Source: Curvibacter sp. (lineage in GTDB: Bacteria > Pseudomonadota > Gammaproteobacteria > Burkholderiales > Burkholderiaceae_C). From it: a stretch of DNA of 48,084 nucleotides. Shown piece by piece: positions 17,691 to 25,565 of the stretch (its first letter is position 1; every line of letters begins with the position of its first letter). The notes below the pieces were generated by a model. That model worked only from the letters and a program-made list of their open reading frames with translations, was not told the DNA's origin and did not search any database. The DNA is taken from NCBI GenBank assembly GCA_003987795.1, contig RXJO01000022.1, positions 1 through 48,084 on the forward strand, read 5' to 3'. A program made the position numbers and the translations under genes.

Positions 17691-18725
17691 ATGGGGATGC
17701 TCTTCCATCCATATCCATATCCATGGCCATCACTTATGCTATCCACTGCTGACGAACGCGAGGCCACGGCCACCGTGGTCGCCGTACCTGCCTTACGTCC
17801 CTACTGGCCCTATGCATGGGCTTACTGGGCGAGCACGCTGGCGAACCTGATGCGCCGACATCGTCTGAAGAAGCCGGCATCGCGCTACAAGGCGGCGTTC
17901 ATGCTGGACGAGGAGACGATCGCCTTGTGGCGAAGGTTTTTCGATGGCAAGGCACCGGAGGCGCCATCGCAGGGGTGCCCCTACCTGTACATGCAGAGTA
18001 CGGGAACCTTGTTGTACACGCGCATATTTCGGGATGTCGGGTTGAATTTCAAGCATCTCCTGCACGTACAGCATGAAACGGATCTCACCGGAACGTCTCT
18101 CGACAAGGCGGGTACGTACTGGCTCGACTGCCGGCTCGACCAGATCGAATCCATGGGCCACGGCAAGGCGCTCATTTCCGTCAAGACCCGCATCACAAGG
18201 GAGCATGATGCGCGGGGCGGTTGCAGGGTCTTCGACCAATTCATCGTCAAGGGATTCGAGGAGTGTCAGCTTGCCGCCCTGCGTGATACGGACGCGTCCA
18301 CGCGGCGGGACTTGTCGGGGCTTCAGCGCCGACCGTCCCAACTGCGTCATCTCTCATTCGCCGAGCGTGCCATGATCCCCGTGCCGGGCGACATGGGCAA
18401 GCGTTACGGGCGTTTGTCGGGTGACGCCAATCCCGTTCACACGACCCGCTGGGCTGCGCGGCTGTTTGGCTACCGGCAGCCCTTCATCCAGGGACACTGC
18501 TTGCGCAATCTTGTATTGAGCCGCTTGTTAGACATGCGCATCAATGTCGAAGCATTCAGCATGTTGTTCGTGCGGCCGGTACTTGTCGACCAAACGGTCG
18601 AACTGATTGTGGTCCATGACCGGCATGCGCATGATCGGTATGAAGTATGCGACCGAGAAGGCCAGCTCTTGGCGTGCGGCGGCTACCGCTTGCAACGGAA
18701 CAACGCCAAGATCTCCGCGATATGA
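17691..18725 (+). CDS. MaoC-like double hot-dog protein
   Basis: The ~344-residue protein ends with a MaoC-type hydratase segment: YGRLSGDANPVHTTRWAAR followed by FGYRQPFIQGHCLRN, equivalent to the SGDxNPxH...GxxxPIAHG catalytic pattern, with IQGH in place of IAHG. The N-terminal half (about 60-230) probably forms a second hot-dog, as in two-domain enoyl-CoA hydratases. The likely substrate is an enoyl- or hydroxyacyl-thioester. The start is uncertain: ATG 17691, 17697 and 17736 all lack a good ribosome binding site, and 17691 is given. It converges with the LuxR-type gene. Stretches rich in PYPYPWP near the start may not be translated. Confidence 0.65.
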   Translation: MGMLFHPYPYPWPSLMLSTADEREATATVVAVPALRPYWPYAWAYWASTLANLMRRHRLKKPASRYKAAFMLDEETIALWRRFFDGKAPEAPSQGCPYLYMQSTGTLLYTRIFRDVGLNFKHLLHVQHETDLTGTSLDKAGTYWLDCRLDQIESMGHGKALISVKTRITREHDARGGCRVFDQFIVKGFEECQLAALRDTDASTRRDLSGLQRRPSQLRHLSFAERAMIPVPGDMGKRYGRLSGDANPVHTTRWAARLFGYRQPFIQGHCLRNLVLSRLLDMRINVEAFSMLFVRPVLVDQTVELIVVHDRHAHDRYEVCDREGQLLACGGYRLQRNNAKISAI

Positions 18726-18748
18726 GCGATTCCACAAATTGACACGTC

Positions 18749-19738
18749 TCAGGGCGAAGAGGGGTGGGCCATCGACAACGCCTCGCGAAGCGATTTGCGC
18801 GAAGACACCGTCAGTTTTGCGAAAACATTCTGCAAATGGACTCTCGCCGTGGCTGGAGAAATGTCGAGATCTCGGGCGAGATCTTTGTACGACCAGCCAT
18901 TGGCATACAGCAGCGCTACTTCAAGCTGGCGCGCGGTCAGTTGGCCGTCAACGGGCCGCTGGTATTCCGCGAGCCAGCAGCCATCCAGTTCCATGAAAGT
19001 CACGAACGCCCGCTCTGCCCTGAGCAACACGGGGCGGCCATCTTGAGCCGCAGCCAGCCAGTGGGATGGAACAGTGGTCTTTCGAAAGGCATTCGGTTCG
19101 AGCAACGCCGGCAGCTTGGCAGCAAATCGTTCGGTGATCTGAATGATGTTGCCCGCCTTGTCGAGTACCGCAATCATGCGCTGCCCCATGGGCGAGCGCT
19201 CGAAAGCCAGGCTCAGGACATAGTTGATGGAAACGCATTCGCTGGCATGTGGGCTGAAACGGCTGAATGTTTCGGCCTCGTGTGGCGCAAACGATGGTTG
19301 CCCGGGACCCCGTACCAATGACAAGAGCATCTTGCATCCCCATTGGCCCAAATCGAGAGCCACCGCGATGGCGTGCTCCACATCGAATTCGACCATGAAC
19401 GCGCGAATGACGGCCATCTCCTCTCCCTGCATCCTTGGGTCGCCTGCATTCACGAAAACAGCCCGGCCGGGGCATGCCGATGCAGTCATGGTCAGAACGT
19501 CCAGGTCCGGACGGCCGATCTCGACCCAGCGGTAAGCCATGCGCGTCACCGTGTCGTCGTCCAAGCCGTAGGTATTGGCTGCCACGAAGTCACCGCCATG
19601 CCAAGTATTGGTGACACCGTAAGAACAGTTCAATTGCGTGCACAGGTATGCCAGCAACGCGCGTTGGAAGTCGTGCGTTGGCAAGGTGCGAGCCTTTTGG
19701 TAAATGGTGGGAAGGTCCTCCTCGAATGAGGTTTTCAT
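18749..19738 (-). CDS. LuxR-family transcriptional regulator
   Basis: The 329-residue protein has a C-terminal LuxR-type helix-turn-helix (LTARQLEVALLYANGWSYKDLA, around residues 263-285, then ISPATARVHLQNVFAKL). The N-terminal ~250 residues look like a GAF/PAS-type sensory region (VLDKAGNIIQITERFAAKL). No AHL-binding W/Y/D pattern can be asserted. The start is ATG 19738. It is convergent with the MaoC-like gene and sits beside transposase scraps. Confidence 0.8.
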   Translation of the reverse strand: MKTSFEEDLPTIYQKARTLPTHDFQRALLAYLCTQLNCSYGVTNTWHGGDFVAANTYGLDDDTVTRMAYRWVEIGRPDLDVLTMTASACPGRAVFVNAGDPRMQGEEMAVIRAFMVEFDVEHAIAVALDLGQWGCKMLLSLVRGPGQPSFAPHEAETFSRFSPHASECVSINYVLSLAFERSPMGQRMIAVLDKAGNIIQITERFAAKLPALLEPNAFRKTTVPSHWLAAAQDGRPVLLRAERAFVTFMELDGCWLAEYQRPVDGQLTARQLEVALLYANGWSYKDLARDLDISPATARVHLQNVFAKLTVSSRKSLREALSMAHPSSP

Positions 19739-19831
19739 GTTGCGCTCCGTGAATTGATTTTGATGGATTTAACCTTAGCAAATTCGGTCACGATTTGCAC
19801 GCGCCTGATGAGTCCGCATCCCTCTGCATGC

Positions 19832-20013
19832 AGCTTAAAGAGCTCCAGCGGGTGATTGTGGACACGACGGTGCAGGAGAAGGCCATCGCGCGCATCCGGT
19901 GGACAGCCGCTTGCTGGAGATCGAGCGCCACAAGGTGTGTCAGTGCAGCCAAGCGGGCTGGCATCAGCCTCAAGCAGACCTTTGCCAAGGAAGGCAAGAG
20001 CCTTTGCGTCTGA
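19832..20013 (+). pseudogene. IS5-type transposase internal fragment
   Basis: The sequence encodes QRVIVDTTVQEKAIA, then with a frame change PVDSRLLEIERHKV, then AAKRAGISLKQTFAKEGKSL, which is typical of the region around the first catalytic Asp of IS5-superfamily transposases. Both ends are missing. A related scrap lies 270 nt to the right on the opposite strand. Confidence 0.7.
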
Positions 20014-20098
20014 ATCAAATGTCGCAAGCGTCAAGCAAGCTCTGCATCACCACTACATCTGAAAAGAAACGCATGGCAGACATGCCGTTGTAGTGCTG

Positions 20099-20136
20099 AA
20101 ACCCGCCGGTAGGGCCACCAGCGGGTTTCTTCGTTT
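20099..20136 (+). terminator. Hairpin terminator-like element
   Basis: AAACCCGC (20099-20106) pairs with GCGGGTTT (20121-20128), with a 14-nt loop and a CTTCGTTT tail. It resembles a rho-independent terminator for plus-strand transcripts, although the T-tract is interrupted. No intact gene ends just before it. Confidence 0.5.
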
Positions 20137-20304
20137 GGTGGCACAGCTCCCACGCTATAGAGCGCTCAGGCACGCAACAAGCGATCCTACGAGAGAACTG
20201 CGCCCCCCCATTTGAGCCTCGTGTCCAGTGGACATACGGCTTCGCACGTTGTTCAGGCCAAACTGGATAGTTGAATTCGGCGCAAGTGTTGCGCCTGGGG
20301 TAGT

Positions 20305-20440
20305 GGACTCAAGGGCGAATCGCCGCGCATGACCATGTCCAGGATCGTGTGCTGACGCTTGAGCACCCGCCGCAGCCGCTTGAACGGTTTGGCATGCATA
20401 TAGCTGCCAGCCTTGCGCCGCAAGGGAAGGCGCTTGGCTA
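20305..20440 (-). pseudogene. IS5-type transposase fragment, inverted
   Basis: Read on the minus strand, the sequence gives LRRKAGSYMHAKPFKRLRR and VLKRQHTILDMVMRG, the segment that normally follows the AKEGK motif in IS5-superfamily transposases. The plus-strand scrap at 19832-20013 ends at AKEGKSL, so the two pieces are adjacent parts of the protein but lie in opposite orientation. No ends or repeats are preserved. Confidence 0.65.
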
Positions 20441-20446
20441 CGATGC

Positions 20447-21139
20447 TTACTGAGGGAGCTTGATTTTCTGCATTGAGATCTGCGCGAATGGAACAGTTTC
20501 TAAAGCCTTGATATCGACCTTGCCTGATTCGAGCCGTGTTTTGAGTGCCGAGAGGGTCTTGGCCGGAAGGTCTCCCGCCACCATGTTGGTCACAAAGTTG
20601 GGGATGCTGCCGGCTGGATCTGCGACGCCTTCAAGTTGAACCTCTGTTTCCGTGTCGGATACAGGGATCACGGTAAAGCCCGAGTACATGTTGGTCATGC
20701 GCACCCGATCCTTCTGAGGAGGTACGCGTTGTTGCTCGGTACTGCGTGCCACGACGGAAACGGCCAAGGTCTTTGGGTTCTGTTCGACGGTCACCCTTGC
20801 AACCGTATCGCGGTCACTGGTGGGCCATACGCCTTTGATCCACATGTAGCAGTAGGATTGGTCAGCATTGTCTGTGGGCAGTGTTCGATCTTCGAGCATG
20901 TTGTAGACCCACTCGGGAAAAGTCTCTCGCACCAGGACCGCAGCTAGCGCCTGCTTCATGCTCGCTTTGATTCGGACGACACCCTTGAAAGACTTCAAGC
21001 CTTCGTTCGGATCGCTTTTGGCATACAACTGCACGCCGTCGACCTCTTTGGTCGGCTGCCAGTCTTGGGCTCGCGCAGCAACCGATGTGGAAGCAATGGC
21101 AAGGGCCATCAAAGTGTGGGTGAGGGTGCGCATGTGCAT
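20447..21139 (-). CDS. Secreted START-domain protein
   Basis: The 230-residue protein has a signal peptide (LMALAIASTSVAARAQ) and a START/StAR-related domain over the remainder: VDGVQLYAKSD, SFKGVVRIKASM, MWIKGVWPTSDRDTVARV and EGVADPAGSIPNFVTNM. Such bacterial periplasmic START proteins probably bind a lipid or other hydrophobic ligand. ATG 21139 is chosen because AAGGGA lies 6 nt upstream; the frame is open further upstream without a start signal. It is a single gene with its promoter in 21140-21450. Confidence 0.85.
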   Translation of the reverse strand: MHMRTLTHTLMALAIASTSVAARAQDWQPTKEVDGVQLYAKSDPNEGLKSFKGVVRIKASMKQALAAVLVRETFPEWVYNMLEDRTLPTDNADQSYCYMWIKGVWPTSDRDTVARVTVEQNPKTLAVSVVARSTEQQRVPPQKDRVRMTNMYSGFTVIPVSDTETEVQLEGVADPAGSIPNFVTNMVAGDLPAKTLSALKTRLESGKVDIKALETVPFAQISMQKIKLPQ

Positions 21140-21662
21140 GGGGTATCCCTTGTTGCGTGAAATGGGGGTGACTTGACGATGGGGCTCACAGAAAGAGATG
21201 CGGCGTTGATGAATGACTTGACGTGCCAATGTCCCGCCGCCGTGATTACTCTCTGATACTTTCCTTGTAAATAACTGCGACATATGTGAAATGTCGTGCG
21301 GCAAAGTCTAGAGGCTATACGGAGCTGGTCAATCCCACTAAGGTGTTCCCGTGTAGGCTGCGGGCAACGAGCCGGACGGGATGCTGAGACAGTCGTTGGC
21401 TGTGCAGGCAGTTGCGCACCCAAGTCACGGGTTGGATGATGTGGTCTAACACTATAGTATTAGCGCTTGTGTGATGGGGCAGCTATGGGCCTTTGATTGA
21501 ATGAGCGAGCACGGGCTGGTTTTCATCGGCTGCGTCATGGTTTTCACTGCTGCCAGCGTTCGTTTGTTTCGTTGCGATGCTCCCCGCAAGAGGGGGCGTG
21601 ATTGGCTGTTAGTCGTCTGAAAATGCTGTGATGTAGTCCCATCAAAAGGCGGCGTCAAGGAA
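21140..21662. other. Intergenic region with one ACTATAGT box
   Basis: About 520 nt between the START gene (minus) and the next plus-strand gene. Apart from the box at 21451-21463 described separately, nothing coding is convincing here. Confidence 0.4.
21451..21463 (-). promoter_or_regulatory. C-box-like ACTATAGT site (single, inverted copy)
   Basis: The minus strand reads CTAATACTATAGT, identical over 13 nt to the first box upstream of the small HTH gene at 24759-24771, but in opposite orientation. ACTATAGT is itself a palindrome. Only one box is present here, 210 nt before the gene at 21663 and 312 nt before the START gene on the other strand. It may be a second target of the HTH protein (inference). 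Confidence 0.4.
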
Positions 21663-22052
21663 ATGCTCAATGGGTTTGGAATCGAACTTTTTCGACAGGC
21701 TGGCGTTCATCCAGAGTCTGCGGCTTGGGACGGACAGGTCTCCGTCATTGAGCAATGTGTTCCATGGCGAGCTGCAATCCGGCAACACATGTTGACTTCA
21801 CCTTGCAGGGAACGAGCCTTGGCTGCCGACTTGACCGTTGAACGCAGCGTGATGAGCGAGGCGGCTTGCGAGTCTTTCACGTGCTACATCAGCGAGCTGG
21901 CCCGGCCAGCTGATCTGCGGTGTTGCTACGTCGGTAGGAGCGATGAATTGAAGTACGCCAACAATCGCCGGTTGATCAAGGCAGCCTGGTTCGATGCACC
22001 ACGCTTGAGCGTGGTCGCGACAATTGCTGCCATTCGGCTTAAGCACCATTGA
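21663..22052 (+). CDS. Hypothetical protein
   Basis: The 129-residue frame has no recognised family, signal peptide or membrane segment. It contains ADLRCCYVGRSDELKYANNR near the C-terminus. AAGGA lies too close to ATG 21663, so the start is uncertain. Its stop overlaps a possible TTG start of the next gene, which supports a two-gene unit. Confidence 0.4.
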   Translation: MLNGFGIELFRQAGVHPESAAWDGQVSVIEQCVPWRAAIRQHMLTSPCRERALAADLTVERSVMSEAACESFTCYISELARPADLRCCYVGRSDELKYANNRRLIKAAWFDAPRLSVVATIAAIRLKHH

Positions 22053-22054
22053 CC

Positions 22055-22534
22055 ATGCAAGAGCATCGAGATCCAGCACTGCTGGTGAGCCCCTCTGCCA
22101 AGACATCGATCAGGCTCCAGCCTTTCTCGCGGCACGTGGTGGACATGCGCAACCCCGATGCGCTGCGAGAAGCTTTTCGCCTGGCCTGTTTGGCATCCGG
22201 CTACTTCGGCGGGAATCTGGTCGTGGTGAACAATTGGCTACCTGCGTTGACGCTGCGCGTTGCCTTGGGGGCAGGGGTGTGGTTGTGCGATTTGCCCAAT
22301 CCACTGGGCGCGGTGCGCGCGCTTGATGAAATCGCATCGTCGTTCGATGCCTGTTGGCATGAGGTAGAGCATGGCATTCAGTCTTGGCTGTCTAGCCCAC
22401 GACAACCAGCTATTCATCATGTTTGTGTTTTGGGGCAGACAACCGTCTGCTGGACTGATCGAGTGATTCGAGTGGAGAGGCCTGTACTGACGCTCGACGC
22501 TGGTTGGGCTGGATTGCCAAGCCCAAGGCCGTAG
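22055..22534 (+). CDS. Hypothetical protein
   Basis: The 159-residue protein is not recognised. The central stretch LREAFRLACLASGYFGGNLV and VALGAGVWLCDLPNPLGAVR has an alternating helix-strand pattern typical of a globular protein. ATG 22055 is used; a TTG at 22049 overlaps the preceding stop. An antisense open frame overlaps its last 120 nt. Confidence 0.4.
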   Translation: MQEHRDPALLVSPSAKTSIRLQPFSRHVVDMRNPDALREAFRLACLASGYFGGNLVVVNNWLPALTLRVALGAGVWLCDLPNPLGAVRALDEIASSFDACWHEVEHGIQSWLSSPRQPAIHHVCVLGQTTVCWTDRVIRVERPVLTLDAGWAGLPSPRP

Positions 22535-22782
22535 TCAAGCTCTGAAGGTTGAGAAGAAGGACGGAGGCTTTGGGAAAGGCCGTCACCTCGCTCTTCGTTT
22601 GCAACCATTGCAATACTCGTATGTACAGCTCGGACGACAAGGGTAGGTGTGGGCCGCGACTTCGCCGCTTCACTTAAGTCAGAGGCCGGGCCGTTGCGCA
22701 TTCACCCATTGTGCCCAACCGACCTGAGCTTGCAAAGACGAGGCACAATGAGTTGGTATTTATCACGCTAACTTGGAACTTC

Positions 22783-23130
22783 ATGAGAACCTACCAAGAA
22801 CTATTGGCCCAAAAGGCGGTGTTGGACAAGCAATCGGCCGAGTTGGAAAGGCAACTTCAGGATGCCCGGCATGCCGAGCGCGCTGGGGTGATTGCCCATA
22901 TCAAGCAGCTTTTGGTTCAGAACGACTTGACGTTGGAGGACCTGAGCCTGAAGTCGGGCTCTGGCGGTGTCCTGAAAGGCAAGCAAGCACATTCGCAGGC
23001 CGGTAGGCATGTGGCGCCGAAGTACCGAGATGCGGAGACTGGCAATACCTGGTCGGGGCGTGGTCTCAAACCGAAGTGGGTTCAGGCCGCGCTGGCCGCA
23101 GGTAAGACTTTGAGCGAGTTGAAGATCTGA
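22783..23130 (+). CDS. H-NS-family nucleoid protein
   Basis: The 115-residue protein begins with a coiled-coil region (YQELLAQKAVLDKQSAELER) for oligomerisation and ends with the DNA-binding motif YRDAETGNTWSGRGLKPKWV of betaproteobacterial H-NS proteins. These proteins bind and silence AT-rich, often foreign, DNA. ATG 22783 gives the usual length for the family. Such genes often travel with genomic islands, and this one sits just left of one. Confidence 0.85.
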   Translation: MRTYQELLAQKAVLDKQSAELERQLQDARHAERAGVIAHIKQLLVQNDLTLEDLSLKSGSGGVLKGKQAHSQAGRHVAPKYRDAETGNTWSGRGLKPKWVQAALAAGKTLSELKI

Positions 23131-23307
23131 TCGAATGAATGCATGGTCCGGTCACCCATGATCAATGAGTCCACCCCTGTGTAACGACTCAGTTCAGCTC
23201 GTGACCAGCTGGAATCCTCTCCTGAGCAGATATTCATGGCACTGAACGCCTCTTCCGAAAGCAGGCGTTCATTTTCCATGGCGTAGACGCGGCGGTGTGT
23301 CGCACGT

Positions 23308-23964
23308 TCAACTCGCGCTGAGCTTTCTGAAGTCGAAACAATCCTTGGGGATCCGCTCACTGGACGAGAGCTGACCAGGTACAGCATCCTTGCCCTGATG
23401 TTGTTTAAATAGCGCGATGTAGCTGTTCTGCACGTAGGGGGCGTTGGGTGCGGGTTCTACGTAGCAGGCATGCAACTCCAGTTCCTCCCCAGAGCTCTTC
23501 GATTTGATGAAATGCTTGGAGTCGCGCAACTGCTTCACCTTTGCGCTTGACATCCACCACGCGTAAGCGGTGCGTGCTTTTGAAAGTTGGTCGCTTATGT
23601 CAATGAACAGCACGCACACGAGGAAAGCGTTTGGGGTTTCGCAGATGAGGCGAAGGTCACTGGCCTTGATGGTGAAGGATCCTTCCCACCGTGGTCGGTC
23701 GTCACCGGCTTCGGCAGCCGGTGCCACCGGATGGGCCTGCCGGGACTTCACTTGCAAATACAACGGTGGACCATCCGGCGATGGAGGGTATGTGTTCGAT
23801 GCCCCAATCTCCGCCTTCGCCAGGTGCCGGTGCGCATCGGTAACGACCAGATCGAAGCCGCGATCTACGGGAAGTTTGAAGGCTTCACGTTGATGCCGGA
23901 AGCACTCCGACATTACATGGTGCTCGCCTGCCGCGCCTAGATAAAGCAGTTTGGTCGGAATCAT
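23308..23964 (-). CDS. PD-(D/E)XK-like (DUF4365-type) protein
   Basis: The 218-residue protein has a nuclease-fold arrangement at the N-terminus: GAAGEHHVMSECF (Glu), DRGFDLVVTD (Asp) and LYLQVKSRQ (QxK) in the right order and spacing for a restriction-endonuclease-like core. The rest (FLVCVLFIDISD, YAWWMSS) is typical of DUF4365-like proteins, which are common in defence islands. ATG 23964 is used, with a weak AGG upstream; TTG 23967 is possible. It is transcribed alone, away from the HTH gene. DNA cleavage is inferred from motifs only. Confidence 0.6.
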   Translation of the reverse strand: MIPTKLLYLGAAGEHHVMSECFRHQREAFKLPVDRGFDLVVTDAHRHLAKAEIGASNTYPPSPDGPPLYLQVKSRQAHPVAPAAEAGDDRPRWEGSFTIKASDLRLICETPNAFLVCVLFIDISDQLSKARTAYAWWMSSAKVKQLRDSKHFIKSKSSGEELELHACYVEPAPNAPYVQNSYIALFKQHQGKDAVPGQLSSSERIPKDCFDFRKLSAS

Positions 23965-24126
23965 CAAGCCTGTGATGGTAGTTGCATGCAGATCATCAGG
24001 ATAGCCGATGGGAAAGTTTGGGATGTACGTAAATGAAGCCTAAGGAGCATCTTTTAGATACATAGGCGCAGCCTTACATTTCCATGGACAATAGGAGCCA
24101 AGGCAACTGCTTCGACTTTGCTATAT

Positions 24127-24158
24127 AAAAAAGAGAACTGGCGCTTCATGCGCCAGTT
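24127..24158 (-). terminator. Terminator hairpin for leftward transcription
   Basis: AACTGGCGC (24136-24144) pairs perfectly with GCGCCAGTT (24150-24158) around a 5-nt loop. On the minus strand it is followed by CTCTTTTTT, a good T-tract. Confidence 0.6.
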
Positions 24159-24391
24159 TCATTTGGTGTGGTCAGCATGGGCACACTCCTGTAGGTGAAA
24201 AATCTCACCGTAAGTTGTGCGCTATGAATCAAGCGAATGAGCAATTGAAAGTTGTTGACCAAGTGTGGGAAGGAGGCGGGGACCGTCAACCGCGAGCCAG
24301 TGCACAAGAGCCGGATTGAAGGCTCTGTCGAGCAGAGCCAAGCGGTCATACGATTGACCTGTGCCGGATGAAAGCCATGCGAGCGACACGC

Positions 24392-24424
24392 AAAAAAAGG
24401 CCCGCTGACCAAAATCAGTGGGCC
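24392..24424 (-). terminator. Terminator hairpin for leftward transcription
   Basis: GGCCCGCTGA (24399-24408) pairs with TCAGTGGGCC (24415-24424) with one G-T pair and a CCAAAA loop. On the minus strand seven T follow directly, a classic rho-independent layout. Confidence 0.7.
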
Positions 24425-24758
24425 AAGGCGCACGACGCTGTCATCACGCGGCGCCAGCCGGCCAGGGAGGTAAGCCGGCCCTCGCAAGCGAGGCAATGTT
24501 TTTCTTCTTATGCTGTTGGGGACGCATCAGGGCAGCGTCGCGCGTGCGTGCATTTTGATCCAAGTGTTGGGGGGATTGTGTGTGGTTGCGCAACTGCAAC
24601 ATGCCCTCACGATGAAGGTGTTCTGTCAAGTGCTGTCGAAGGTGGTCTTGGGCGGCCTTCTAAGTCCCTTGGCCTGTCCATGCCTCTACAGCAGCTTGTG
24701 AGGTGGGGGTTTTTGGGGGGGGCCAAACAGGGGCAGCAACCAGTCCTCTGTGTGTATT

Positions 24759-24788
24759 CTAATACTATAGTCTCTGGAACTATAGTAC
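24759..24788 (+). promoter_or_regulatory. Paired C-box-like operators of the HTH gene
   Basis: Two palindromes ACTATAGT lie at 24764-24771 and 24779-24786, 15 nt apart centre to centre, ending 23 nt before the GTG start of the small HTH gene. C-boxes of restriction-modification controller proteins (GACTNNNAGTC-type, TATAGT cores in tandem) have the same architecture and give delayed self-activation and then repression. The similarity is visual; binding by this protein is inferred. Confidence 0.6.
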
Positions 24789-24809
24789 AAATTTGCAGAC
24801 CATGGCGCG

Positions 24810-25049
24810 GTGAAAACCGCAGAACGCCTCTTTGGTGAAGAAGTCAAGAAGGTGCGTGCCTTGCGTGGTCTGACCCAGGAGGATTTGGCCCGTGAGGCTG
24901 ACATCCATCCGACGTATGTGAGTCAGCTCGAGAGAGGGCTGAAGTCACCGACGCTGCACATCATCTTGTCGCTTGCCCGCGCGCTGGAAACCAGCGCTGT
25001 TGACTTGCTGGGCGAAGTCGAAAAGCGCGCCTCCAAACCCAGACGCTGA
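24810..25049 (+). CDS. Small XRE-family HTH regulator, controller (C)-protein-like
   Basis: The 79-residue protein is one helix-turn-helix domain: VRALRGLTQEDLAREADIHP, then YVSQLERGLKSPTL and IILSLARALETSAVDLL. This is the size and pattern of C-proteins that time restriction-modification expression, and of other single-domain XRE repressors. GTG 24810 is taken; an ATG at 24802 is in another frame. The paired ACTATAGT boxes just upstream suggest autoregulation. No methyltransferase is near, so it may control the island's nucleases rather than a classical R-M pair. Confidence 0.75.
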   Translation: MKTAERLFGEEVKKVRALRGLTQEDLAREADIHPTYVSQLERGLKSPTLHIILSLARALETSAVDLLGEVEKRASKPRR

Positions 25050-25109
25050 ATCGCGCGCAGGTCGCATTCCCTCTTATCATTGGCGAAAGCCAAAAAGCAG
25101 GAGGGTGCC

Positions 25110-25477
25110 ATGAAGGCAATTTTCGCGAAGACCTTCGGTGGTCTGTCGTCTCAGTACTACTTCCGACACTTCGTGTTCGGTCTCATCTTCCCCGCGTTCG
25201 TCTGGTTCATGGCCAGCCACAGTCAGCATCCGACACCTTTCGCCGCGGTGGCGTTCATCTGTATCAACACCTTGTTGTATCCGTATGCGCGGTTCGTGTA
25301 CGAAGGAGTGCTGACTTCATCATGGGCCGCCATGTGTTCTATGTGAATGCCATGCTGATGCTGTTCGTGAAGATCATGTCCATGGCCATATGCTGGTTAC
25401 TGGCTGTGTTCATCGCGCCTATCGGGCTGCTTTACTTTTACATCCATCACAGTAAGCTGGAACGAAGCCTGCGATGA
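25110..25477 (+). pseudogene. Frameshifted small inner-membrane protein
   Basis: Two overlapping frames read as one protein. Frame 1 (25110-25346, ATG with AGGAGG upstream) gives MKAIFAKTFGGLSSQYYFRH and two membrane segments, and reaches YEGV. Frame 2 continues from about 25312 with DFIMGRHVFYVNAMLMLFVK, a third membrane segment, IAPIGLLYFYIHHSK, and stops at 25477. A one-base loss (or two-base gain) near 25306-25312 separates them. Alternatively two small proteins are made, as ATG 25322 opens frame 2. The intact form would be ~120 residues with three or four membrane segments. The family is unnamed to me. Confidence 0.6.
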
Positions 25478-25565
25478 GGCACAGGCCGTTCGTCGACGAG
25501 GTTCAACTGTGCTGTCTGTCCTGTGTCGATACATGATTCCTCATTCATCATCAAGGAGTTCAAGC

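Larger units (their letters stand above)
23965..24758. other. Non-coding region with two minus-strand terminator hairpins
   Basis: Nearly 800 nt without a convincing gene. Two hairpins (24136-24158 and 24399-24424) each have an A-run on the left side, so both would terminate minus-strand transcripts, yet no minus-strand gene ends there. Short GC-rich inverted repeats occur near 24458-24482. An uncalled small RNA or an eroded gene is possible. Confidence 0.4.

Noticed and set aside
22410-22701. Two minus-strand frames (up to 94 residues)
   Set aside because: They overlap the end of another gene and each other; one looks plausible (YIRVLQWLQTKSEV), but there is no start signal and no known family.
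24146-24496. Minus-strand frame of 116 residues
   Set aside because: A terminator hairpin lies inside it and it has no ribosome binding site.
24810-25049. A classical type II restriction-modification system
   Set aside because: A C-protein-like regulator is present but no methyltransferase is seen anywhere in the window.
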